Positions 25,969-31,262 of a stretch of 45,303 nt of DNA are shown piece after piece. The translations under genes and the position numbers were made by a program. Under the pieces are notes generated by a model. The model was not told where the DNA came from, searched no databases, and saw nothing but the letters and a program-made list of their open reading frames with translations. Source of the stretch: an uncultured Selenomonadales bacterium (GTDB lineage Bacteria > Bacillota_C > Negativicutes > Selenomonadales > Selenomonadaceae); the NCBI GenBank assembly GCA_937916025.1, contig CALGGX010000096.1, positions 1-45,303 of the forward strand. Reading direction: 5' to 3'. Every line of letters starts with the position of its first letter. Position 1 is the first letter of the stretch.

Positions 25969-26258
25969 TGCGCGCTTTATACACTTCCGACGGCGATATC
26001 CCCATGTTCGACGACGACATGGGCTCGCCGCAAATCAAGGCGGGGCGGTATTTCATTCCGCTCCTGCCTTCTTCTCATAAGAATGCGTCGAAGATACGCG
26101 TGCTAAAGCGCGACGGGCATTCGCTCGCGCTCGCTAAGGACGGCATCTTCAATTTCAATCGCATTCTGGTTCGACCGTACCGGCGCGGAGATGATATCGT
26201 CTTCCCGCGCGCCAACGGCGATATCCTGTTCACTCTGTCGATTGCGAGGGGGGATTGA
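25968..26258 (+). CDS. small fibre-region protein with shared C-terminal motif
   Basis: 96 residues of unknown function, beginning MRALYTSDGDIPMFDDDMGSP and containing KAGRYFIPLLPSSHKNASKIRVLKR-type beta segments. The end IVFPRANGDILFTLSIARGD repeats the (K/R)(A/S)(N/D)G-xx-(L/A)F-T motif of the two previous genes. It overlaps the upstream stop by one base and is followed two bases later by a 46-residue gene with the same motif. Confidence 0.7.
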   Translation: MRALYTSDGDIPMFDDDMGSPQIKAGRYFIPLLPSSHKNASKIRVLKRDGHSLALAKDGIFNFNRILVRPYRRGDDIVFPRANGDILFTLSIARGD

Positions 26259-26260
26259 CC

Positions 26261-26401
26261 TTGACCACGGAAGAAATGCTTGCAACATTGCAGGCGGAGG
26301 CGGTTACCGACATTGAAATGTCCGAGCAAGGATTGGAATTCAGAAACGAAGACGGCGAAGTGCTGTTTCTGTTGCCGTTCGCGAAGGGCGGTGATGCGTA
26401 A
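26261..26401 (+). CDS. 46-residue protein with the shared fibre motif
   Basis: A very short gene from TTG at 26261 (GAGGGGGG at 26246-26253; another TTG in frame at 26255). The product begins TTEEMLATLQAEAVTDIEM and ends LEFRNEDGEVLFLLPFAKGG, again the same motif seen in the preceding three proteins. Its stop overlaps the ATG of the next gene (TAATG), and its frame uses codons like its neighbours, which supports it being real in spite of its size. Confidence 0.65.
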   Translation: MTTEEMLATLQAEAVTDIEMSEQGLEFRNEDGEVLFLLPFAKGGDA

Positions 26402-27198
26402 TGGCGAGTTACCACATCGGAGTGATCAGCGGCGAGTACGGCGAGGCTCTCTCCAACCTGCCGCATCCGCTTCGCAACTGCGGTTTCGGTGAACAGCCCG
26501 CCGTCAATCCGAAACGCAACCTGTACGCTCAAATCTCTGCATTTTGGAAGGTGTCGGTGCCGAACTACTCCGCGCCGGGCGGCTGGCTCAGAGTCAACAA
26601 TCAGATGGACACTACTGTCGATGGCATTCTCCAATTCAATGTCAATGACCTGGGCGCAATCACTTGCGCTTACGTCGCCGGTCTGACCGTCATCGCCAAC
26701 GCCAACTCCTTCCGCGCCGAAGTTATGCCCGCGCGCTCTTTCGTTCGCGGCATTTACTACTTCCGTTTTTTTGGATCCGGGACATATACCGCATACGATC
26801 AATTCGGCAATGCCTATACTTCCGAAAACGGCTTTTGGGTTCTACACAGCGCGCCGCTGCCTTGCTACGAATACATTATGCGAATGAAGGGCTGGGCAAA
26901 TCCGTGCGTGACGACTTCGACCGCCGCCGCCACCGCCGCAAAAACCGCCGACATGTCTTGCGCTTATCCCGTCAACGGCTCTACTTTCTATTGGTACCTG
27001 TCGGTGGCGAATACGGCGTCGTCGCCTTCTCTCAACATCAACAACACCGGCGCGAAGGCTCTTTACACAGCCGCAGGAGCTCAGATCACCACCAACGGCT
27101 CCTGCCTCGTCAAGGGCTTATACCAACTCTATTACAACGGCTCCCAATATTGGATCATATCGGGACCGCCCGCGTATTTGAAGGCTATTCACGGCTGA
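26401..27198 (+). CDS. putative receptor-binding tail protein
   Basis: 265 residues, rich in Tyr, Trp, Gly and Asn. The last 90 residues (TSTAAATAAKTADMSC...SVANTASSPSLNINNTGAKALYTAAG...LYQLYYNGSQYWIISG) form the same kind of domain as found twice in the 793-residue fibre, a common distal domain of phage fibres. The N-terminal 170 residues are not recognised. Position at the end of the fibre block suggests a tip or receptor-binding subunit. The stop lies inside a 20-bp palindrome. Confidence 0.65.
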   Translation: MASYHIGVISGEYGEALSNLPHPLRNCGFGEQPAVNPKRNLYAQISAFWKVSVPNYSAPGGWLRVNNQMDTTVDGILQFNVNDLGAITCAYVAGLTVIANANSFRAEVMPARSFVRGIYYFRFFGSGTYTAYDQFGNAYTSENGFWVLHSAPLPCYEYIMRMKGWANPCVTTSTAAATAAKTADMSCAYPVNGSTFYWYLSVANTASSPSLNINNTGAKALYTAAGAQITTNGSCLVKGLYQLYYNGSQYWIISGPPAYLKAIHG

Positions 27199-27215
27199 TA
27201 CCGCTAGCGGTATCA
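27196..27215. repeat. perfect 20-bp palindrome after the receptor-binding gene
   Basis: The word TGATACCGCTAGCGGTATCA reads the same on both strands and includes the stop codon of the upstream gene. As RNA it makes an 8-bp stem with a CTAG loop and no T-run. It could be an mRNA-stabilising hairpin, a protein-binding dyad or a recombination site. Confidence 0.8.
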
Positions 27216-27236
27216 ATGGATTTAGGAGGCGATCGA

Positions 27237-27419
27237 ATGGAAGATACATTGATTCACGGTTTGACGCAATTCGGCGCACCCACTGCCATATGCTTCTTCC
27301 TGCTTTTTCGCGTTGAGCGCAAAATCGACGAGTTATCGGCTGTTATTTCGAATTTATCGGAGTCGGTTCGCGAAATTCGCGTCCTGCATCACGTCACCAA
27401 AACCATTGTTAAGGAGTGA
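27237..27419 (+). CDS. YvrJ-like small membrane protein, candidate holin
   Basis: 60 residues. One transmembrane segment (about 8-25, LTQFGAPTAICFFLLF) is followed by RVERKIDELSAVISNLSESVREIR, the pattern of YvrJ/BhlA-type proteins. Placed directly before the amidase gene, it is the best candidate for the holin that releases it. The only other small membrane proteins seen are further away (29742 and 33245). AGGAGG precedes the ATG. Confidence 0.7.
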   Translation: MEDTLIHGLTQFGAPTAICFFLLFRVERKIDELSAVISNLSESVREIRVLHHVTKTIVKE

Positions 27420-27424
27420 TTGAC

Positions 27425-27958
27425 ATGAAGGTCTTCATCAATCCCGGGCACGCTCCCGACTGTCGCGTCGATCCCGGTGCTATCAACACGCGCTTTAATC
27501 TGTGCGAGTCGGTCATCGCCGCAAAAATCGGGGAACGCGTCGCCATGTATCTCGCCAATGTCGGCTACGACTGCCGCGTCTTTCAAAACGACAGCTTGCA
27601 GGACATTTGCGACGAAGCGAATAATTGGGCGGCGGATTTATTCGTGTCGATTCACTGCAACGCCGCCAACACGATTGCGCGCGGCACCGAAACTTATTAC
27701 GCGCGATACTCGGAGATGGGCAAGCCTCTCGCCGAGTGCATCAATCGGCAGCTGGTCAATTCGATCGAGCATAACTGCCGGTATTGGGATCGCGGCGCGA
27801 AGGCTGCAGGCTACTACGTCTTGCAGAACACCGACATGCCTGCAGTGCTTGTCGAAACGGCTTTCATCGACAACGATGCCGACGCCAGACTTCTTATGGA
27901 TTGTCAAGACGATTTCGCTCGCGCCATTGCGCGCGGCGTCTCCGACTTTTGCCGATAA
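27425..27958 (+). CDS. N-acetylmuramoyl-L-alanine amidase (Amidase_3 endolysin)
   Basis: 177 residues. This cuts the amide bond between muramic acid and the stem peptide. The zinc-binding pattern is present: His about 9 (INPGHAPD), Glu about 28 (NLCES), His about 77 (FVSIHCNAA), and the catalytic Glu in VLVETAFIDN (about 143). It consists of the catalytic domain only, with no cell-wall-binding repeats or signal peptide, so it depends on a holin. AAGGAG at 27411-27416 fixes the ATG at 27425. A terminator follows. Confidence 0.93.
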   Translation: MKVFINPGHAPDCRVDPGAINTRFNLCESVIAAKIGERVAMYLANVGYDCRVFQNDSLQDICDEANNWAADLFVSIHCNAANTIARGTETYYARYSEMGKPLAECINRQLVNSIEHNCRYWDRGAKAAGYYVLQNTDMPAVLVETAFIDNDADARLLMDCQDDFARAIARGVSDFCR

Positions 27959-27966
27959 ACTAAAAA

Positions 27967-27995
27967 CGGGAGGTTTTATGCCTCCCGCTTTTTTT
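27967..27995 (+). terminator. intrinsic terminator after the lysis genes
   Basis: CGGGAGG (27967-27973), 7-base loop, CCTCCCG (27981-27987), C and seven T. It ends the long late transcript, between the amidase gene and the first repressor, which points the other way. Confidence 0.92.
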
Positions 27996-28020
27996 ATTGC
28001 ACTCACGCGCGAACTGCAGG

Positions 28021-28380
28021 CTACTGTATCAGACGTGCTATCGTCCGCAACGCTTCAAGTATCTTCCGCCGCTCGCCCGGCGTCGCCGTCAAGATCGCCG
28101 CCATCGTCGCTGCCTCGTCCGCCGTCAAGTTGAAGTCCGATTGCAATCGATCTACCTTCGCCGTCGACGCCGCAAACATTTCGCCCGTGCCTTCGCGTAA
28201 CCACGTCTCATTCACATTGAGCTCGCGGCTGATCTGCCGAATGTTTCTCTCGCTGACCGAATTCGTTTCCTGCTCGAGCATACTCACTGCCGCTTGACCG
28301 AGATCAATCCGCTTCGCAAACGCCGCTTGACTTAAGCCGAGTGCTTTCCTCACTGCCTTTACTCTCTCGTTGATCGTCAT
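28021..28380 (-). CDS. XRE-family phage repressor 1
   Basis: 119 residues on the minus strand. The N-terminal helix-turn-helix (about 3-60: VKAVRKALGLSQAAFAKRIDLGQAAVSMLEQETNSVSERNIRQISRELNV) is the Cro/CI fold. The remainder (about 75-119) contains a helical segment (ADEAATMAAILTATPGERRKILEALRTIARLIQ) and no peptidase dyad, so it is not obviously cleaved by RecA; an antirepressor may release it. It is divergent from the 355-residue gene, with both promoters in the 154-base gap. Confidence 0.85.
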   Translation of the reverse strand: MTINERVKAVRKALGLSQAAFAKRIDLGQAAVSMLEQETNSVSERNIRQISRELNVNETWLREGTGEMFAASTAKVDRLQSDFNLTADEAATMAAILTATPGERRKILEALRTIARLIQ

Positions 28381-28403
28381 AGGATCATCTCCTTCCGATC
28401 ACT

Positions 28404-28431
28404 ATTATATCACGCAATGTTTTTAAGTCAA
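28404..28431 (-). promoter_or_regulatory. promoter of repressor 1
   Basis: On the minus strand TTGACT (28431-28426) is followed after 16 bases by TATAAT (28409-28404). An AAGGAG-type site lies further down before the ATG at 28380. It faces away from the strong plus-strand promoter at 28450. Confidence 0.8.
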
Positions 28432-28449
28432 ATTTTTTAAAAAAAACTA

Positions 28450-28478
28450 TTGACAAACCATAGTCGAATGATTATAAT
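28450..28478 (+). promoter_or_regulatory. perfect sigma-70 promoter facing the early gene
   Basis: TTGACA (28450-28455), exactly 17 bases, TATAAT (28473-28478): full consensus. Such a promoter needs strong repression in lysogens, presumably by repressor 1 encoded on the other side of the gap. It drives the 355-residue gene. Confidence 0.92.
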
Positions 28479-28499
28479 ACAACCATAAAACAATTAAAT

Positions 28500-28517
28500 G
28501 ATTGCCGCAAGGCAATC
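28500..28517 (+). promoter_or_regulatory. perfect 5'-UTR hairpin with GCAA loop
   Basis: GATTGCC (28500-28506), GCAA, GGCAATC (28511-28517). It lies inside the predicted leader of the 355-residue gene, two bases before its AAGGAG. It may protect the mRNA or affect translation; a repressor site is another possibility. Confidence 0.6.
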
Positions 28518-28534
28518 GGAAGGAGATTATCACA

Positions 28535-29602
28535 ATGAAAAACACCGAGATCAAAATCAACGCACAGGCAGCCGCACAGCATCCGCTCTACAACGCCGCC
28601 AACATCAATGAGATGACCGCCGACATCGAGCGCGAAACCTTCTACATCACCATCTGCAAGTCGCTCAAAACCAAATGCGCAAAACGCTGCGTCGAAAACG
28701 CCATCAAAAACCGCGACTACGCTATCCAATTCATCCATCGCGCCGCGGAAGTCATTCACAAGGACTTCCGCGATCTCGCCGCCGTCAATACCTGCATCTT
28801 CGCCATCGTGACCGCCAAGAAGGTCGGCGAAGATGTCGCGCGCAAGCTCCGCCGCAAGGCTCTCGATAAGACGGGCTTCGTCTATGCCGTCCTCTATGAC
28901 GAAATCAAATACACCACTCAGCCGCGCTTCGTCCGCCCGAAGGTCGACGACTTCACCGACAAAACCTACTTCGTCCCCTGCACTCCCGACCATGAAGACG
29001 CCGTCGCCGTTGACGAGTATCCTGCCATGCGTATGACGCGCAAACTCAGCACCATTCTCGCCGAGCTCAAGGCGAAGTCCGACGAACAAGCACGCCGCCT
29101 TGCCGACATCGACGCGCGCATCGACGCTCTCAACGCCGAGATCGACGAGTTCGAGAAGGCTAATGCCGAATTCGATCTGCAGGCCGCCGCCGACATTCCC
29201 GCTCCCACCGCCAAATCTCTCTCCGGCTTGCATCACTCCGAGCAGATCATCTCCGAGCTCTTCGACGACTACTTCATCGATACCACGGCGATCATGAATT
29301 CCATTCTCGACGAATACATTCTTCAACAGCGATTGACTCTCGCGCGTGAGCGGCTCTCGCGCAAATATCAAGTCGCTAATGACGTGCAAGAAGAATCGCG
29401 GCTCCTCCGCAATCGCGTCGACGACATCCACTCCTTCCTCGACGACTACTACGATGCCGCCGCGCGCCTTAAAAACAACATGGATGATGCTGATGGGCTC
29501 GCCAAGCAGACTCTGTTTACCGACATGGTCGGCAAACGCATGGCTCTCCGCCGCGCGCTGATCGCCATCATCGACGTTCTCGACACTCACTCGCTCACGT
29601 AA
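28535..29602 (+). CDS. unrecognised early protein with coiled coils
   Basis: 355 residues from the ATG at 28535 (AAGGAG at 28520-28525). No family is recognised. A mixed N-terminal part (about 20-150) contains ETFYITICKSLKTKCAKRCVENAIKNRD and a region rich in Lys/Arg. There are heptad-like helices around 175-220 (LSTILAELKAKSDEQARRLADIDARIDALNAEI) and in the last 90 residues. It is the only gene under the perfect promoter and ends in its own terminator, so it is a stand-alone product, possibly a host-takeover or lysogeny factor. The purpose is not known. Confidence 0.8.
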   Translation: MKNTEIKINAQAAAQHPLYNAANINEMTADIERETFYITICKSLKTKCAKRCVENAIKNRDYAIQFIHRAAEVIHKDFRDLAAVNTCIFAIVTAKKVGEDVARKLRRKALDKTGFVYAVLYDEIKYTTQPRFVRPKVDDFTDKTYFVPCTPDHEDAVAVDEYPAMRMTRKLSTILAELKAKSDEQARRLADIDARIDALNAEIDEFEKANAEFDLQAAADIPAPTAKSLSGLHHSEQIISELFDDYFIDTTAIMNSILDEYILQQRLTLARERLSRKYQVANDVQEESRLLRNRVDDIHSFLDDYYDAAARLKNNMDDADGLAKQTLFTDMVGKRMALRRALIAIIDVLDTHSLT

Positions 29603-29614
29603 CTCCGAGTTCCT

Positions 29615-29639
29615 GCCGCCATGCGCGGCTTTTTTTTTT
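29615..29639 (+). terminator. intrinsic terminator with ten T
   Basis: GCCGC (29615-29619), loop CATGC, GCGGC (29625-29629), then ten T (29630-29639). It ends the 355-residue gene transcript. Confidence 0.9.
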
Positions 29640-29648
29640 GCAGAAAAA

Positions 29649-29686
29649 TACACTCGATGCGTCGACAACACGGATCATTGAGTGTA
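29649..29686. promoter_or_regulatory. operator-like dyad over the small-cassette promoter
   Basis: TACACTCGATG (29649-29659) and CATTGAGTGTA (29676-29686) are inverted copies, 11 bases with one mismatch, centred on the promoter and covering its -35 and the start of its -10. A bound regulator would block RNA polymerase. Confidence 0.6.
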
Positions 29687-29690
29687 TAAT
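29662..29690 (+). promoter_or_regulatory. promoter of the membrane protein/HTH cassette
   Basis: TCGACA (29662-29667), 17 bases, TATAAT (29685-29690). It starts directly after the previous terminator and serves the two small genes up to the terminator at 30091. Confidence 0.75.
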
Positions 29691-29710
29691 ATGCTTGAAA
29701 GGAGTTGAGA

Positions 29711-29734
29711 GCGGTGGAGGAAATCTTCCGCCGC
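29711..29734 (+). promoter_or_regulatory. hairpin between ribosome site and start codon
   Basis: A 10-bp stem with two G-T pairs (29711-29720 with 29725-29734) closes an AAAT loop. It sits between AAAGGAG (29697-29703) and the ATG at 29742 and contains a GTG (29714) that could start a 27-residue peptide in another frame. Confidence 0.5.
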
Positions 29735-29741
29735 AGTCGCT

Positions 29742-29915
29742 ATGAAATTCGAATTGTTCATACTCGTGATGTGGTTGATAGTGGCGTTTGCATTTAATGG
29801 CGTGAGTGCGTGGCACGACTGGGCAATCGGCATCATCACCGGCGGTTGTGCAGTGAGCGTGTTCTGGCGGCTCGTGTTGCGCTCGACGAAAGCGAGGCGG
29901 TTCTTCCATGTCTGA
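29742..29915 (+). CDS. small two-helix membrane protein
   Basis: 57 residues with two hydrophobic segments (about 4-22, ELFILVMWLIVAFAFNGV, and 27-46, WAIGIITGGCAVSVFWRLVL) and a basic C-terminus (RSTKARRF). It overlaps the next gene by eight bases. The ribosome site is unusually distant or masked by the hairpin at 29711-29734. It may be a superinfection-exclusion-type membrane protein, a second holin or an antiholin, or a toxin paired with the HTH protein. None of these can be proven from sequence. Confidence 0.6.
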   Translation: MKFELFILVMWLIVAFAFNGVSAWHDWAIGIITGGCAVSVFWRLVLRSTKARRFFHV

Positions 29916-30084
29916 GAATGCAATCGACGCCGCAAGACGCGACGCCGGGCTTTCCATCAAAGCTCTTGCCGAGCTGCTCGACGCTCCTTACCGCACCGTG
30001 CAGAATTGGTGTGACGGCAGTCGAACTCCGCCGCCGTGGCTTGTCAAGCTCGTGATCGCCGAGATCAATCGCAATGTCAAGTGA
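29908..30084 (+). CDS. 58-residue HTH protein
   Basis: The sequence LSIKALAELLDAPYRTVQNWCDGSRTPPPWLVKLVIAEI is an HTH that closely matches the C-terminal HTH of the GIY-YIG/HicB fusion at 44542-45300 (NIKELADYLGAPYRTVQDWNSGNSRPPRWMERILFNHI). It lies in one transcript with a small membrane protein, behind a promoter with an operator-like dyad, and so may regulate its own cassette. It overlaps the preceding gene and is followed by a terminator. Confidence 0.7.
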   Translation: MSENAIDAARRDAGLSIKALAELLDAPYRTVQNWCDGSRTPPPWLVKLVIAEINRNVK

Positions 30085-30090
30085 TTTTCG

Positions 30091-30115
30091 CGCCCCATTA
30101 CCGGGGCGTTTTTTT
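30091..30115 (+). terminator. intrinsic terminator of the small cassette
   Basis: CGCCCC (30091-30096), 6-base loop, GGGGCG (30103-30108), then seven T and ATTGC. The same T-run followed by ATTGC recurs after the terminators at 27967 and 30514. Confidence 0.9.
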
Positions 30116-30116
30116 A

Positions 30117-30145
30117 TTGCCTCCGCCGCACGGACGTGCTACAAT
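30117..30145 (+). promoter_or_regulatory. promoter of the 58-residue gene at 30164
   Basis: TTGCCT (30117-30122), 17 bases, TACAAT (30140-30145). It begins inside the tail of the preceding terminator. Confidence 0.55.
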
Positions 30146-30163
30146 CATGCCGAGGTGATGAAA

Positions 30164-30340
30164 ATGAACGAAATGAAACAGCAACAGCGCGAGTTTGCGG
30201 CGAAGTTTATGAATTACGCGCTCGAGAAACTTAACAATAACACCGACGTTGAGGACGCTTGTCACTTGCTGAATGCCGTAGTGAAACTCAATATGTTCGG
30301 ATTTATGGAGCCCAATCCGCCAAAGCCGCCGACACAGTGA
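30164..30340 (+). CDS. small unrecognised helical protein
   Basis: 58 residues from the ATG at 30164 (GAGGTG at 30152-30157, six bases away; an ATG at 30158 is too close). A Gln/Lys-rich first helix (MNEMKQQQREFAAKFMNYALEKL) precedes a second helix (VEDACHLLNAVVKLNMFGF) and a Pro-rich end. Function is unknown. It has its own promoter upstream and lies in a region of single-gene cassettes. A possible minus-strand gene overlaps its 3' end. Confidence 0.6.
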   Translation: MNEMKQQQREFAAKFMNYALEKLNNNTDVEDACHLLNAVVKLNMFGFMEPNPPKPPTQ

Positions 30341-30499
30341 AAGGCGCGTCGTCGAAAGCATCGCAACCGGTTCTGTGGGAGTGAGCGGCGTCTCGAACGG
30401 TCCGCACACATCATCCTCGCCGATAAGCAATGCCCATCGTCCGGCATCATACCGACTGATCAGCAACAAGCCGATCGGGCTCTCCAACGCATATGTCAT
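30303..30499 (-). pseudogene. possible frameshifted small gene on the minus strand
   Basis: A minus-strand frame from the ATG at 30499 (GGAG seven bases upstream) reads MTYALESPIGLLLISRYD and then GRWALLIGEDDVCGPFETPL before losing protein-like character. A -1 shift near 30383-30397 restores a plausible end, DAFDDAPFTVSAALADWAP and stop at 30303. Either a base was lost or gained, or the reading is a coincidence. It would be second in the repressor 2 transcript and would overlap the 3' end of the plus-strand gene. Confidence 0.35.
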
Positions 30500-30513
30500 A
30501 TCGATCAACTCCA

Positions 30514-30535
30514 GCCGCCGAGTGCGGCGTTTTTT
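30514..30535 (+). terminator. intrinsic terminator of the second small cassette
   Basis: GCCGC (30514-30518), loop CGAGT, GCGGC (30524-30528), G and six T followed by ATTGC. It ends plus-strand transcripts just ahead of the convergent repressor 2 gene. Confidence 0.8.
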
Positions 30536-30567
30536 ATTGCAATTCAGCCGATCGCCTCCGAGTGCTT

Positions 30568-30870
30568 TTATGCCGGAACGAGCCGGTCGATCATTTCGTG
30601 CACGAACTGTTTGTCGTTGGCTGTGAGTTGCCGGTATTGGTCTAGTAATCGATTTTCATCGTCTGATGTCGGGGGAACGACTTCGTTTCCCAGCAAATAA
30701 TCCGTGGTGACGCCGAAATATCGCGCAATTCGCCGAAGGTTAGCATAATCGGGTAAACGGCGTCCCTGCTCCCATAAACCGACCGCACTCGGCGCAACGT
30801 GTAAATCGCGACTCAACTCTTGCTGTGTCAATCCCCGATATTCGCGTAATTTTTTCAATACAGTTTTCAT
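30568..30870 (-). CDS. XRE-family phage repressor 2
   Basis: 100 residues from the ATG at 30870, preceded by GGTGGTG; upstream in-frame codons up to 30963 run through the promoter and are not counted. The HTH (about 2-58: LKKLREYRGLTQQELSRDLHVAPSAVGLWEQGRRLPDYANLRRIARYFGVTTDYLLG) is a standard CI-type fold, followed by a helical dimerisation tail. There is no autoprotease. It is divergent from the 74-residue Cro-like gene, with dyads in between, and so forms a second genetic switch. Confidence 0.87.
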   Translation of the reverse strand: MKTVLKKLREYRGLTQQELSRDLHVAPSAVGLWEQGRRLPDYANLRRIARYFGVTTDYLLGNEVVPPTSDDENRLLDQYRQLTANDKQFVHEMIDRLVPA

Positions 30871-30892
30871 CGTCATCACCACCGCTTTGTTT

Positions 30893-30920
30893 TTTATACT
30901 TATACCACAATTTGTGTCAA
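30893..30920 (-). promoter_or_regulatory. promoter of repressor 2 with internal dyad
   Basis: On the minus strand TTGACA (30920-30915), 16 bases, TATAAA (30898-30893). The dyad CACAA-T-TTGTG (30906-30916) covers the spacer and part of the -35, a probable operator for autoregulation. Confidence 0.75.
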
Positions 30921-30956
30921 CAGTAAAGTAACTTGCAAAAAATTTTTTCTCGTCTA

Positions 30957-30985
30957 TTGACATTATACGCTTTGTATAGTATCAT
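30957..30985 (+). promoter_or_regulatory. early promoter facing the Cro-like gene, with operators
   Basis: TTGACA (30957-30962), 17 bases, TATCAT (30980-30985). Two dyads are placed to control it: TATAC-N5-GTATA (30964-30978), inside the spacer, and ATACAT-T-ATGTAT (31000-31012), just downstream. It probably starts the early transcript running into rha and the replication genes. Confidence 0.78.
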
Positions 30986-31032
30986 TTGCTTTAGTTGCAA
31001 TACATTATGTATAGTTAAGGGGGGGTGATACG

Positions 31033-31257
31033 GTGAGTCACTTGAAAGACTTTCGCAAGGCTAATAACTTTACTGCAAAAGAAATGGCGGATAAGCTCGG
31101 CGTGTCGTTGTCGCTGTATTGGAAAGTCGAAGGCGACGAACGTCTGCCGTCGCAAAATTTCCTTGCACGCTTCAAATCCGTCTTCCCGACTTTCGATATG
31201 AATATTTTTTTTGCACAGCCTGAACACCATTCGTATAGTCAATCAAAAAAGGAGTGA
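31033..31257 (+). CDS. Cro-like HTH protein
   Basis: 74 residues from GTG at 31033 after a G-rich ribosome site (31019-31025). The HTH (about 1-50: LKDFRKANNFTAKEMADKLGVSLSLYWKVEGDERLPSQNFLARFKSVF) is XRE-like. As first gene of the early transcript, opposite to repressor 2, it plays the part of Cro. It overlaps the spacer before rha. Confidence 0.8.
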   Translation: MSHLKDFRKANNFTAKEMADKLGVSLSLYWKVEGDERLPSQNFLARFKSVFPTFDMNIFFAQPEHHSYSQSKKE

Positions 31258-31262
31258 ACAAC

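Noticed and set aside
28472..29671. 399-residue open frame on the minus strand
   Set aside because: It is the antisense shadow of the 355-residue early gene; it crosses a terminator and the promoter region of the plus-strand gene, and its Val/Asp/Glu-rich composition is what the C-rich coding strand predicts.
30375..30626. 83-residue open frame on the plus strand
   Set aside because: It runs through the terminator at 30514-30535 and into the opposite repressor gene, with no ribosome site.
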